A DNA stretch of 51,134 nucleotides from Microbacterium sp. (GCA_003524435.1 DQHP01000055.1:1-51134); one strand, 5' to 3'. Shown: positions 1 through 7,978, numbered from the stretch's first letter. The notes: generated from the sequence alone by a model not told the origin. A program made the numbers and translations.

Positions 1-124
1 CCCGCTCAGCATCCGCGCCCACCGTGCTCGGCGCGTTTTCCGGGGCGGGCAGAGCCTCAGCCATGCGGACAACGGGGCCCTGTGCGACGCCTCGCCCAAT
101 GCCGACTCCGCGCAACTCGCTCAT
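1..124 (-). CDS. ptsI: PTS Enzyme I, N-terminal fragment (runs off the window)
   Basis: Only the first 41 codons are inside the window. The reading starts at the ATG complementary to 122-124 and begins MSELRGVGIGRGVAQGPVV, which fits the start of Enzyme I, the PEP-dependent kinase that phosphorylates HPr at the head of the phosphotransferase sugar uptake chain. The ATG overlaps the HPr stop codon in an ATGA, so the two are probably translationally coupled. The catalytic His and the PEP-binding barrel lie outside the window. The assignment rests on the N-terminal motif plus the position directly after HPr. Confidence 0.8.
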   Translation of the reverse strand, partial: MSELRGVGIGRGVAQGPVVRMAEALPAPENAPSTVGADAER

Positions 125-405
125 CCGGCCGACTCCTGGTCGTGGTCGGTGGTGATCAGTTCTGTGAGCGTGTCGAGTACGCCTTCAGCGCCCTCGCCGT
201 CTGCAGAAAGGGTCACGTAGTCGCCGTGGTCCAGTGCAAGAGCGATGATGCCCAGGATGCTGGCGGCATTGACCGGCTTGCCGGAGTCCTTCGCGATCGT
301 CACCGAAATACCGGACTCCTTGGCGGCCTGAGCAAAGATCTTCGCCGGCCGGGCGTGCAACCCGTGGGAGGAGCCGATCCGTACGGTCCGTGTAAGCGCA
401 GTCAT
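121..405 (-). CDS. ptsH: Phosphocarrier protein HPr
   Basis: A 94-residue HPr, the small cytoplasmic carrier that moves phosphate from Enzyme I to the EIIA domains of PTS sugar permeases. The active-site motif GLHARP is visible, with the phosphorylatable His at residue 17. The second conserved block, ASILGIIALA, contains the Ser (residue 49) that corresponds to the regulatory Ser-46 of Firmicutes HPr. Length is normal, with a few extra residues at each end. The start overlaps the stop of the upstream IIB gene (ATGA), and its own stop overlaps the Enzyme I start, so IIB-HPr-EI form a tightly coupled operon. Confidence 0.95.
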   Translation of the reverse strand: MTALTRTVRIGSSHGLHARPAKIFAQAAKESGISVTIAKDSGKPVNAASILGIIALALDHGDYVTLSADGEGAEGVLDTLTELITTDHDQESAG

Positions 406-731
406 GATGTTCCTTTCGCAGTGGACGTGGAATTGTGAGAAGCGTGAGAGAGCGCGTTCTGCGCGATCGTCAAGGTGCGGGTGCCCTCGCGATCTGTGAA
501 GACATCGTCCGGCAGCACCGCAACAGGGCAGTGCGCAGCGGCGTGGATCGCCGACAGATGATCAGCGAGGTGGGGGCCGACGAGCACCAGATCTGCGAAT
601 GACGCAGAGATGGTCTGCTCAGTACCTGCCGAGGTGTCCCAATCGAGACCCGCGCCGGTTGCGGCACGGCGAAGCCGCTGGGCGACGAATGTGCTGGATG
701 CTCCCGCACCGCACACCACCAGAATCTTCAT
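402..731 (-). CDS. PTS sugar transporter IIB-type protein (orphan)
   Basis: A 109-residue stand-alone IIB domain. It starts MKILVVCGAGASST, where the Cys at residue 8 in the phosphate-binding loop matches the phosphocysteine of lactose/cellobiose-type IIB proteins. Such proteins take phosphate from EIIA and pass it to sugar bound by the membrane IIC. The ATG at 731 is preceded by a good ribosome site (GGAAGAGG, about 10 nt upstream). The open frame continues upstream to 1058, but that part is antisense to the regulator gene and is not used. No IIC or IIA gene is visible nearby, so the sugar cannot be named; it may lie beyond the left edge or elsewhere. Confidence 0.82.
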   Translation of the reverse strand: MKILVVCGAGASSTFVAQRLRRAATGAGLDWDTSAGTEQTISASFADLVLVGPHLADHLSAIHAAAHCPVAVLPDDVFTDREGTRTLTIAQNALSHASHNSTSTAKGTS

Positions 732-749
732 TGATGCCACCTCTTCCTG

Positions 750-826
750 CTCTCTATTCTGGGAAATCACTGAGAGAGGTGCCACCACGTTCCTTTCCGC
801 CCCTGCGGAACCTTCCTCTTCCGCCC
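750..826. promoter_or_regulatory. Divergent promoter region with operator-like repeats
   Basis: The 126-bp gap between the IIB gene and the PRD regulator holds several symmetries. CTCTCT at 750-755 is mirrored by AGAGAG at 773-778. TTCCGC-CCCT-GCGGAA is a perfect inverted repeat at 795-810. TTCCGCCC recurs directly at 795-802 and 819-826, 24 bp apart (about two helical turns). TATTCT at 755-760 could be a -10 box for the regulator gene. A binding site for the regulator encoded at 858 is the natural reading, but this is inference from position and symmetry. Confidence 0.4.
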
Positions 827-857
827 GTGGTAGCCGCGGGAATGACATCATGGAGTC

Positions 858-2780
858 ATGTCGCGCCAGCGTCAGGACCAGCTCCTGCAAACCCTGCTTC
901 GACAGGACGAGTGGGCAACGGCTGCCAGCCTTGCTGATCTGCTCGGGGTGACACCGCGCAGCATCCGCTCGTATGTCGCGGCCGTCAACGCGCGCACCTC
1001 CGATGCTGATGCGATCGAATCGGGGCCTGCTGGCTACCGTGCCGGCGTCGCCGCGCATGCTGCGCTGCGCACGCGGGTGTCGGGGGAGTCAGCTCCGCGT
1101 GATCGCCTTCATGCGCTGGTGCGTATGCTGCTCGATGCGTCAGACGGTATAGATCTCTACGACACTGCACAGCAGATGCACGTCAGCGAAGCCACCGTCG
1201 AAGCAGATCTTGCACGGGTGCGGGGGCTGCTGGGCGGGGGAGAGCTCCGGCTGGAGCGCGACCGAGAGGTGATTCGGCTGCAGGGCACAGAGGTGGCGCA
1301 ACGGCGCCTTCTTAGCAGGCTGGCACACGATGAGATGGATGCCGGGTCCTTTCACCCAGAGAGCATCCGCCGTGCCCTCACCGGAACGACGGTCGCGGCC
1401 CACGCGGTCGGGCCGTTCAAATCGGCACTGGTGGGTGAACTCGGCGAACTCGGTTACTTCGTGAACGAACTTGCGATTTCTGACGTGCTGCTGCACATCG
1501 CGATTGCTGCGGATCGGGTCTCCGTCGGTCGTGCGCTGGAGACGCCGATCGCGGGTACCTGGGAAGAGATTCCCAAACTCGGCGCGGTGATCAGCAGACT
1601 CGCCGGAGAGCATTTCGGCGTCACGCTGGGCGACGGAGACAGTGCACACCTGGCGACGCTTGTTCTCACCCGTGCGGTCGCGCCAGGGCAGGACCCTTCC
1701 TCTGAGGCGGTGCGCAGCGGCGTTGCCCCCGGCATCGAAGCGGCAGTGCGCGCTGAGATCGTGCAAGCTGCCGCTGACTATCAGGTCGACCTGATCAACG
1801 AAGCTTTCATCCTCCGCCTTGCCCTCCACGTGCAGAACCTGATGCGGCGGGCCGAAGAGCAGGCGTGGACCCGCAATCCGCTGACGCGGTCACTGAAGTC
1901 GTCGTATCCGATGATCTTCGAGGTCGCCGTCTCCATCGCCAGCGGCCTGCACGACCGCCTCGGCGCGCCGATTCACGACGATGAGATCGCGTACATTGCG
2001 ATGCACATCGGCGGCAGGCTCGAACGCAGCCGGAAAGCTGAGACGATTCTCACCGCAACGATCGTTTGCCCTGGCTATTACGAATTGCATGAACTGCTGC
2101 GCTCCAGCGTTGACCGGTCGCTGGGGTCGTCTGTGGAAGTGACGAGTGTGTTGACCAGCGTTGATCCGGACTGGGCGAGCATCGACACCGATCTGGTGCT
2201 GACCACAATTGACCCCGGTGCGAGCGGCGATCAGTTTGTGCGCATTCAGCCGTTCCTCACCGACGCTGACGTCGAGCGTGTCTCGCAGACCGCGGCGCGC
2301 ATTCGCCGAGGACGACGCCTTATGCGACTTCGAGAAGAGCTCGCACGCTATTTCTCGGCCGACGCTTTTATCTTCCCGCTGCCTGATGAGGGAGAAGAAG
2401 CTGTCATCCGCAGGCTCGGAGAGCGACTTGTCGATGCGGGGCTCATCGGTGACGACTATGTCGAGAACACTATCCTCAGAGAGCGCATGTCCTCCACAGC
2501 GTTCACCGACGCTTTGGCGGTGCCGCACGCCCTGCAGATGACTGCGCAGCGTACGGCTATCGCGATCGGCGTTGCGGATGGTTCTGTCGCTTGGGGAGAC
2601 GGGCGAGTGCAGGTGGTCGCGCTCGCTGCGTTCAGCGAAAGCGATCGCACGGCATTCCAGACCGTTTTTGAGCAGCTCGTCGAGGTATTCAGCGAGCGCG
2701 ACAGTGTGCAGCGGATTGTCCGACGAGGCACGACTTTTGAAGGTCTTCTCGACGAGCTCGTTGCCGTTATCGATGGGTGA
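858..2780 (+). CDS. PRD-containing PTS-regulated transcriptional activator (MtlR/LicR type)
   Basis: A 640-residue multidomain regulator. Residues 1-60 carry an HTH of the HTH_11 type and 80-140 a second HTH. Two PTS regulation domains follow (about 178-280 and 290-393), with conserved His at 213 and 264 in PRD1 and at 324 and 383 in PRD2. A IIB-like domain (about 396-480) has Cys404 in IVCPGYYEL. The C-terminal EIIA-like domain (about 490-640) carries the phosphorylatable His557 in LAVPHAL. By family precedent, phosphorylation by HPr and EII proteins switches DNA binding according to sugar supply. The gene is divergent from the IIB-HPr-EI operon, its likely target. It ends 2 bp from the stop of the convergent HPr paralogue. 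Confidence 0.9.
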   Translation: MSRQRQDQLLQTLLRQDEWATAASLADLLGVTPRSIRSYVAAVNARTSDADAIESGPAGYRAGVAAHAALRTRVSGESAPRDRLHALVRMLLDASDGIDLYDTAQQMHVSEATVEADLARVRGLLGGGELRLERDREVIRLQGTEVAQRRLLSRLAHDEMDAGSFHPESIRRALTGTTVAAHAVGPFKSALVGELGELGYFVNELAISDVLLHIAIAADRVSVGRALETPIAGTWEEIPKLGAVISRLAGEHFGVTLGDGDSAHLATLVLTRAVAPGQDPSSEAVRSGVAPGIEAAVRAEIVQAAADYQVDLINEAFILRLALHVQNLMRRAEEQAWTRNPLTRSLKSSYPMIFEVAVSIASGLHDRLGAPIHDDEIAYIAMHIGGRLERSRKAETILTATIVCPGYYELHELLRSSVDRSLGSSVEVTSVLTSVDPDWASIDTDLVLTTIDPGASGDQFVRIQPFLTDADVERVSQTAARIRRGRRLMRLREELARYFSADAFIFPLPDEGEEAVIRRLGERLVDAGLIGDDYVENTILRERMSSTAFTDALAVPHALQMTAQRTAIAIGVADGSVAWGDGRVQVVALAAFSESDRTAFQTVFEQLVEVFSERDSVQRIVRRGTTFEGLLDELVAVIDG

Positions 2781-2782
2781 AT

Positions 2783-3070
2783 TTAGCTGCCAGCGGTGCC
2801 CGCGTGATCCCGCTGCGGATCGAGCACGGCAACGAGGTCATTGAGGAGGGCATCGGCTTCTGCGTGCTCTGGGGTCGTGAGGGTCACTTGGTCACCGGCA
2901 GCGAAGCCTAATTCCATCACCGCGAGGATGCTCGATAGGTCGACGACGGCTCCGGATGCTCCCGCGATAGTGACGGGGTGTGCAGAATCGAGCGCGAGAC
3001 GGGCGAGCTCAGCTACCGGTCGCGCGTGCAGACCATTGGCGACGCTGATGGTCACTCGACGTGTGCGCAT
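2783..3070 (-). CDS. HPr family phosphocarrier paralogue
   Basis: A 95-residue second HPr-like protein. The ATG at 3070 puts the active His in GLHARP at residue 15, exactly as in classical HPr; an upstream extension of the frame to 3130 is not needed. The Ser motif is also kept (LSSILAVMELG). It differs widely from the HPr at 121-405. It lies 60 bp downstream of the TauE/SafE gene on the same strand, so it may be the last gene of the nucleoside-salvage operon rather than a member of the PTS operon. It could be a general HPr for another Enzyme I/EII set, or a regulatory HPr. The family assignment is firm; the role is open. Confidence 0.88.
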   Translation of the reverse strand: MRTRRVTISVANGLHARPVAELARLALDSAHPVTIAGASGAVVDLSSILAVMELGFAAGDQVTLTTPEHAEADALLNDLVAVLDPQRDHAGTAGS

Positions 3071-3130
3071 GATGCGATCGTACGACACCGTCTCAATTTG
3101 CGTGCCAGCGCGGAGGGCGGTGTCGCTCAC

Positions 3131-3856
3131 TTAGACCAGCACAGTGAGGATCGCACGCAGGAGCACAACGAGGGAACCTGCCCAGGCCGCCGTGAGCATC
3201 GCAATACGTGCCACCCGAATCGGGATGACGCGCGTCAGGAGCGCCCCGCCGAGGATGCCAACGGCAGTGCACACGCTCAGTAAGAGCACCTCAGAGACTG
3301 GAGCGCTGGGGAGGCCGCGTAGGAGAACGGAGACGAGACCGTAGACCAGGAAGATGACCTGGGCGCTGGCAGTGAAGCCGCGTTGGTTCCAGCGGTCGCC
3401 CACCGCGAACGCAGCCAGGGCAGGACCAGAGAGGCCGCTGGAGGCATGCATGAATCCCGCAGTCGCCCCGGCAATCAGCGCCCCACGTCGGCCACGCAAC
3501 CCTGCGCCGATGATAGGTCCGAGGCGAGGTGCCAGCAGCGCGATGATGGCCATAGCCGCGATCGTGAACAGCAATGCGGTCTCAGAGAGCACTCGAGTGA
3601 TCAGCGCGCCGAACGGCGCCGCAACGACTCCCGCGAGTACCAGCGGTATCGTGCGGCGCCAGTCGACGTCGCGCCATACGGTGGGAACAGCGCAGATCGA
3701 TGCCACGACCGCCAGCAAAACGGCAATTGTGACGCCTTCCACGGGCCCGTAGATCACCACGACGGGCCCGATGAGCACCAACACGAACGCCAAGCCAGTG
3801 ATTCGTTGGATGATCGCGGCGATGACGGCCGCCGCGCTCGCCGAGATCAGAATCAA
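3131..3856 (-). CDS. TauE/SafE family membrane transporter
   Basis: A 241-residue, very hydrophobic protein with about eight predicted membrane segments in two halves, each half opening with a Gly-rich amphipathic stretch (the second near GFMHASSGLSGPALAAF). This layout fits the TauE/SafE family, whose members export sulfite, sulfoacetate or similar small organic anions. The substrate here is unknown. The apparent start is TTG at 3856, overlapping the stop of the mutase gene (TTGA), which argues for coupling. No better start lies just downstream. Confidence 0.8.
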   Translation of the reverse strand: MILISASAAAVIAAIIQRITGLAFVLVLIGPVVVIYGPVEGVTIAVLLAVVASICAVPTVWRDVDWRRTIPLVLAGVVAAPFGALITRVLSETALLFTIAAMAIIALLAPRLGPIIGAGLRGRRGALIAGATAGFMHASSGLSGPALAAFAVGDRWNQRGFTASAQVIFLVYGLVSVLLRGLPSAPVSEVLLLSVCTAVGILGGALLTRVIPIRVARIAMLTAAWAGSLVVLLRAILTVLV

Positions 3857-5544
3857 TTGCGTTCAGCGAGAAGCGCGTGCACGCCTGCCTCCAGTGCAGC
3901 GACCTGTGCCGTGGCATCCGCCGCAGATTCTCCCTGCACGTCGAGATAGATCTTCAGCTTCGGCTCGGTGCCGCTGGGGCGGACGATAACGCGCGAGCCG
4001 CCCGCCAGGCGATAGCGCAGTACATCTCCGGCTGGCTGGCCGGGTGCGACCTGCAGAAGGTCTTCGGCCGAGTGGATCGCAACATCACCGATGCGCGACG
4101 GTGGCAGGGTGCGCAGACTCAGCATGATCTTGCCGATGATCGAGACATCCTCAACTCTGATCGAGACCTGACCACTCGCAAAGTGACCGTAGGTATCGCC
4201 GAGTTCGGTGAGCAGGGTACCGAGCGTTGCCCCGCGCTCGTGGGCTTCAGCTGCGAGTCCGAGAATGGCAAGGGCCGCGGAGATGCCGTCCTTATCGCGC
4301 ACGGTCTCGGGGTTCACGAGATAGCCGAGGGCCTCTTCGAAGCCATAGACGATACCGGGCGCCCTCGAGATCCATTTGAACCCCGTAAGAGTCTCGTGGA
4401 AGTCAAGACCGTGATGGGCAGCGATCGCGGCGAGGCCGGGGGAGGAGACCAGCGAGCACGCGAGGGATGCTCCCACCGTTCCCGTCGCAGCGCGCGCCGC
4501 ACGGGCGCCCAGCAGCAGCCCAATCTCGTTGCCACTGAAACGGCGCCAGCCCCCGGGGGCGGCTTCATCGGGAATCGCAACAGCGAGGCGATCAGCATCC
4601 GGGTCATTCGCGAGAATGAAGTCTGCGCGCGTGCGACGTGCGGTGTCGAAAGAGAGATCCATCGCGCCCGGCTCTTCCGGGTTCGGGAAAGCTACGGTGG
4701 AGAAAGTCGCATCGGGGCTCAACTGTGCAGAGACCGTCTTCGGTTGGGGGTAACCGGCCGCGCGAAGGATCTGTGAGAACGTCGCCCAGCCGACACCGTG
4801 CATCGCGGTGTAGACCCAGGTGAGTTCGCGAGCGGATGCGGGCGCCGGAGCGACGGTGGCCGTTGCCGCCACATATGCCGCAACGATGTCTTCGCCTGCG
4901 ACGGTGTAAGCGGCTGAGCGCGGCAAGGCCGAGATGTTTCCGGCCTCAGCAACACGGTCAATGTGGCTGGCGATCTCAGCATCCGCTGGCGCGACGATCT
5001 GTGCGCCGTTATCAGCGCCACCGAGATACACCTTGTAGCCGTTGTCATTGGGTGGGTTGTGGCTAGCGGTCACCATCACGCCCGCGTCGGCGCCGAGGTG
5101 CCGAACAGCGAACGCCAAAACTGGCGTCGGCAGCAGTCGTGGCAACAGGATCGTGCGCAGGCCCGCACCGGCGAACAACTCGGCAGAGTCGAGGGCGAAG
5201 CGACGAGAGTTACGCCGTCCGTCGTAACCGACGACGACCGTCGGGATACGTCCCTGCGCGTGCTTGCGAAGGTAGTCCGCGAACCCTGAAGCCGCTTGAG
5301 CGATTAGCACCCGGTTCATCCGGTTGCTGCCGGCACCCAGTGCGCCGCGCAGCCCTGCTGTGCCGAACGCGAGGCGCGAGCCGAACCGGTCATCCAGATC
5401 GGCGAGGGCATCAGCGTCGCCGCTCGCAGTTCTGGTGATGATCACCGCCAGTTCATCGCGCGTCTCAGCATCCGGATCCTGGCGCATCCAGGCGCGGGCT
5501 TGGGTGAGGCGAAGCTCGCGGCGTTCTGTCATCTGCGCGTTCAC
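3853..5544 (-). CDS. pmmB: Phospho-sugar mutase (phosphoglucomutase/phosphomannomutase family)
   Basis: A 563-residue alpha-D-phosphohexomutase. The catalytic phosphoserine loop TASHNPPNDNGYKVY (Ser161), the Mg-binding loop DPDADRLAV (around 315), the sugar-binding GFEEALGYL (around 400) and the phosphate-binding RPSGTEPKLKIY near the C-terminus are all visible. Such enzymes interconvert sugar 1- and 6- (or 5-) phosphates through a bisphosphate intermediate. The gene directly follows purine nucleoside phosphorylase, as pmmB follows deoD in Mycobacterium tuberculosis. This suggests it may isomerise ribose 1-phosphate (inference). A GTG start at 5544 overlaps the upstream stop (GTGA); an ATG at 5532 is the alternative. 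Confidence 0.9.
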   Translation of the reverse strand: MNAQMTERRELRLTQARAWMRQDPDAETRDELAVIITRTASGDADALADLDDRFGSRLAFGTAGLRGALGAGSNRMNRVLIAQAASGFADYLRKHAQGRIPTVVVGYDGRRNSRRFALDSAELFAGAGLRTILLPRLLPTPVLAFAVRHLGADAGVMVTASHNPPNDNGYKVYLGGADNGAQIVAPADAEIASHIDRVAEAGNISALPRSAAYTVAGEDIVAAYVAATATVAPAPASARELTWVYTAMHGVGWATFSQILRAAGYPQPKTVSAQLSPDATFSTVAFPNPEEPGAMDLSFDTARRTRADFILANDPDADRLAVAIPDEAAPGGWRRFSGNEIGLLLGARAARAATGTVGASLACSLVSSPGLAAIAAHHGLDFHETLTGFKWISRAPGIVYGFEEALGYLVNPETVRDKDGISAALAILGLAAEAHERGATLGTLLTELGDTYGHFASGQVSIRVEDVSIIGKIMLSLRTLPPSRIGDVAIHSAEDLLQVAPGQPAGDVLRYRLAGGSRVIVRPSGTEPKLKIYLDVQGESAADATAQVAALEAGVHALLAERN

Positions 5545-6374
5545 AGTGCCTCCACTACTCGGGCGAGCAACGCGGAGATAACCGGCTCTGCCGTCTGGCC
5601 TGCTTCGATGACCTCGCCATGGCTGAGCGGAGTCTTCTGGATACCCGCGGCAAGGTTCGTGATCAGCGAGAGGCCGAGCACCTCCATGCCTGCTTCGCGG
5701 GCGGCGATTGCCTCCAGAGCTGTCGACATGCCGACGATGTCGCCGCCGATGCGCTTGGCCATCTGCACTTCTGCAGGAGTCTCGTAGTGGGGGCCTCGGA
5801 ACTGGGTATAGACGCCCTCGTCGAGCGAAGAGTCAACGGTGTGGGCGATGTCGCGCAGACGCTGTGAATAAAGGTCAGTGAGGTCGACGAACTTTGCGCC
5901 CTCGAGGGGAGAGTCCGCAGTCAGGTTGAGGTGATCGCTGATCAGCACAGGCTGTCCGGGCGTCCAGCTCTCGCGCACACCGCCAGCGCCGTTGGTGAGC
6001 ACCATGATCTTTGCCCCGGTGGCCGCGGCGGTGCGCACGCTGTGTACGACCCGGCGCACACCGTGGCCCTCGTAATAATGAGTGCGCGCGCCGATGACGA
6101 GAACGTTCTTACCGTCGGGAGTGCGGATGCTACGCAGCGTGCCGACGTGACCGTCGAGGGCGGGCTTGGAGAAACCGGCGACTTCCGTGGCGGGAATTGT
6201 CGCAGTGGTCTCACCGATCAGCTCAGCGGCCTTGCCCCATCCGCTGCCTAGAGTCAGGGCGATGTCGTGCTTCTCGACGCCACTTAGCCGTGCGATGTCT
6301 GCGGCGGCGAGGGCTGCCACCTCAAACGGGTCTGCGTTTGAGGCGTCGAGGGGATTGTCATGAATGTCGGTCAT
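5541..6374 (-). CDS. punA: Purine nucleoside phosphorylase (trimeric PNP type)
   Basis: A 277-residue PNP that cleaves purine (deoxy)ribonucleosides with phosphate to give base and (deoxy)ribose 1-phosphate. The phosphate loop LGSGWG, the HYYEGH segment, the FRGPHYETPAEVQM block and the base-binding LGLSLITNLAAG are typical of the high-molecular-weight trimeric family. First gene of an operon with the mutase and the TauE/SafE protein. A TAGAGT box sits 6 nt before the ATG, so the mRNA may begin at the start codon. It is divergent from lpdA. Confidence 0.93.
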   Translation of the reverse strand: MTDIHDNPLDASNADPFEVAALAAADIARLSGVEKHDIALTLGSGWGKAAELIGETTATIPATEVAGFSKPALDGHVGTLRSIRTPDGKNVLVIGARTHYYEGHGVRRVVHSVRTAAATGAKIMVLTNGAGGVRESWTPGQPVLISDHLNLTADSPLEGAKFVDLTDLYSQRLRDIAHTVDSSLDEGVYTQFRGPHYETPAEVQMAKRIGGDIVGMSTALEAIAAREAGMEVLGLSLITNLAAGIQKTPLSHGEVIEAGQTAEPVISALLARVVEAL

Positions 6375-6380
6375 GGATCC

Positions 6381-6386
6381 ACTCTA
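6381..6386 (-). promoter_or_regulatory. -10 box, probable leaderless promoter of punA
   Basis: TAGAGT on the minus strand, 6 nt before the ATG of the nucleoside phosphorylase gene. There is no Shine-Dalgarno sequence in front of that ATG. The spacing places the transcription start at or next to the start codon. Confidence 0.5.
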
Positions 6387-6432
6387 AAGAAGGTGACGGC
6401 AAGTCAGTGCGGATTGCGGGAGAATGGAAGAC

Positions 6433-7872
6433 ATGTCTTCAACCCCTTTCGAGCGCACTCAGCGCGTTGCCGTCCTCGGTGGCGGCCCCGGCGGATACGA
6501 AGCGGCGCTCGCCGCGGCCCAACTCGGCGCTGAGGTGACGCTGATTGAACGTGTCGGAGTGGGTGGTTCGGCTGTACTCACCGATGTCGTGCCGTCCAAG
6601 AGCCTCATTGCAACGGCCGACGCTGCGGTGGCGATTTCAGAGGCGAGCGATCTTGGCGTGCAGTTCTACGCCAAGGGCGGCAATGGCAAGCCCCTGAAGC
6701 CGGAGATCGCGATCAACCTCGCTGCGGTGAACAAGCGGCTGCTCGCACTTGCCAGCCAACAGTCTGAAGACATGCGCGCCACACTGCTTGAATCGGGCGT
6801 GCGCATCCTCTCCGGCCATGGTCGTCTCGAAGGCCCGAATGCGATTGTGGTATCAACGGGGCCCGGCGGCACTGATTTTGATCGCGTGGAGGCTGACACG
6901 ATTATTGTTTCGGTCGGCGCGTCTCCGCGCGAGCTCGATAGCGCAAAGCCCGACGGCACGCGCATCCTCACCTGGACGCAGCTGTACGACATGAAGGCGC
7001 TCCCGGAGCATCTCATCGTCGTCGGATCTGGCGTCACTGGTGCAGAGTTCGCATCGGCGTACATGAACCTGGGGGCAAAGGTCACGCTTGTCTCGAGCCG
7101 CGACCAGGTGCTTCCCGGCGAAGATCCCGATGCTGCGCACGTGTTGGAGAAGGTGTTCAAACGCGGCGGAATGACGGTGTTGTCCAAGAGCCGCGCAGAC
7201 AAAGTAGAGCGCACCGACGAAGGTGTGAAGGTGACCCTCTCTGACGGGCGAACTGTTGAGGGAAGCCACTGCCTGATGGCGGTCGGCTCTGTTCCGAACA
7301 CTGCCGGCATTGGGCTTGAGGATGCAGGTATTGAACTGACCGAGTCCGGGCATGTGCAGGTGAACCGGGTTGCGCGCGCGTCCGTGCCGAACGTCTACGC
7401 CGTTGGCGACTGCACGAACTTCATGCCGCTGGCATCCGTCGCCTCGATGCAGGGGCGCACCGCGGTATTCCACGCTCTCGGTGACATCGTCATCCCGCTG
7501 GAGAAGATCAAGGTCACCTCCAACATCTTCACTGCTCCAGAGATCGCCACGGTCGGGTGGGGTGAGAAGGACGTCGAAGACGGCGTCGCCGATGGCCTCG
7601 TGTACAAACTGCCGCTCGCCGCGAATCCGCGCGCGAAGATGATGGGCATCAAAGATGGATTCGTCAAGATCATCGCGCGCAGGGGCAGCGGCACTGTCAT
7701 TGGCGGCGTGATCGTCGCGCCGAAGGCGTCTGAGCTGATCTACCCGCTCGCCGTCGCGGTGGAGCGGCGACTGACGGTGGATCAGGTGTCGCGGGTGTTC
7801 GCCGCGTACCCGTCGCTGTCCAGCAGCATCACCGACGCGTCGCGCGCGATGCACCTGGTGAACATCAGCTGA
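6433..7872 (+). CDS. lpdA: NAD(P)H-quinone dehydrogenase, LpdA type (pyridine nucleotide-disulfide oxidoreductase fold)
   Basis: A 479-residue two-dinucleotide-binding flavoprotein. The FAD motif VLGGGPGGYEAALAAA is at the N-terminus, the NAD(P) motif VVGSGVTGAEFASAY near the middle, and YAVGDCTN contacts FAD. The CxxxxC redox disulfide of lipoamide dehydrogenase is missing: the region reads GGSAVLTDVVPSK. The C-terminal His-Glu pair is also absent (AAYPSLSSSI). Both losses match mycobacterial LpdA (Rv3303c), which reduces quinones instead of lipoamide. An ATG at 6424 directly abuts the GGGAGA ribosome site (6418-6423), so the ATG at 6433, spaced 9-10 nt, is preferred. Confidence 0.87.
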   Translation: MSSTPFERTQRVAVLGGGPGGYEAALAAAQLGAEVTLIERVGVGGSAVLTDVVPSKSLIATADAAVAISEASDLGVQFYAKGGNGKPLKPEIAINLAAVNKRLLALASQQSEDMRATLLESGVRILSGHGRLEGPNAIVVSTGPGGTDFDRVEADTIIVSVGASPRELDSAKPDGTRILTWTQLYDMKALPEHLIVVGSGVTGAEFASAYMNLGAKVTLVSSRDQVLPGEDPDAAHVLEKVFKRGGMTVLSKSRADKVERTDEGVKVTLSDGRTVEGSHCLMAVGSVPNTAGIGLEDAGIELTESGHVQVNRVARASVPNVYAVGDCTNFMPLASVASMQGRTAVFHALGDIVIPLEKIKVTSNIFTAPEIATVGWGEKDVEDGVADGLVYKLPLAANPRAKMMGIKDGFVKIIARRGSGTVIGGVIVAPKASELIYPLAVAVERRLTVDQVSRVFAAYPSLSSSITDASRAMHLVNIS

Positions 7873-7896
7873 CGCTCCCCTCACCCCCGCCCCGTT

Positions 7897-7978
7897 GCCG
7901 AGCCCCCGTCGTGCCGTCGAGACCCCGTCGTATTCTCGTGATTACGACGGGGTCTCGACGCGAAGACGGGGGCTCGGC
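7897..7978. repeat. 82-nt near-perfect palindrome between convergent genes (bidirectional terminator or mobile palindromic repeat)
   Basis: The outer stem is 14 bp (7897-7910 with 7965-7978, GCCGAGCCCCCGTC). A 4x4 internal loop follows, then an 18-bp inner stem (7915-7932 with 7943-7960) and a 10-nt loop (7933-7942). In total 32 base pairs, nearly all GC. It lies midway between the stop of lpdA (7872) and the stop of accA3 (8010), so it would fold in transcripts from both sides. No T-run follows on either strand. Its length and the repeated CGAGACCCCGTC / GAGCCCCCGTC words are more than a simple terminator needs. I saw no second copy in this window. Confidence 0.85.

Noticed and set aside
732..1058. 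Extension of the IIB reading frame upstream to 1058
   Set aside because: It runs antisense through the promoter gap and the regulator gene. The ATG at 731 has a good ribosome site and gives the exact family length.
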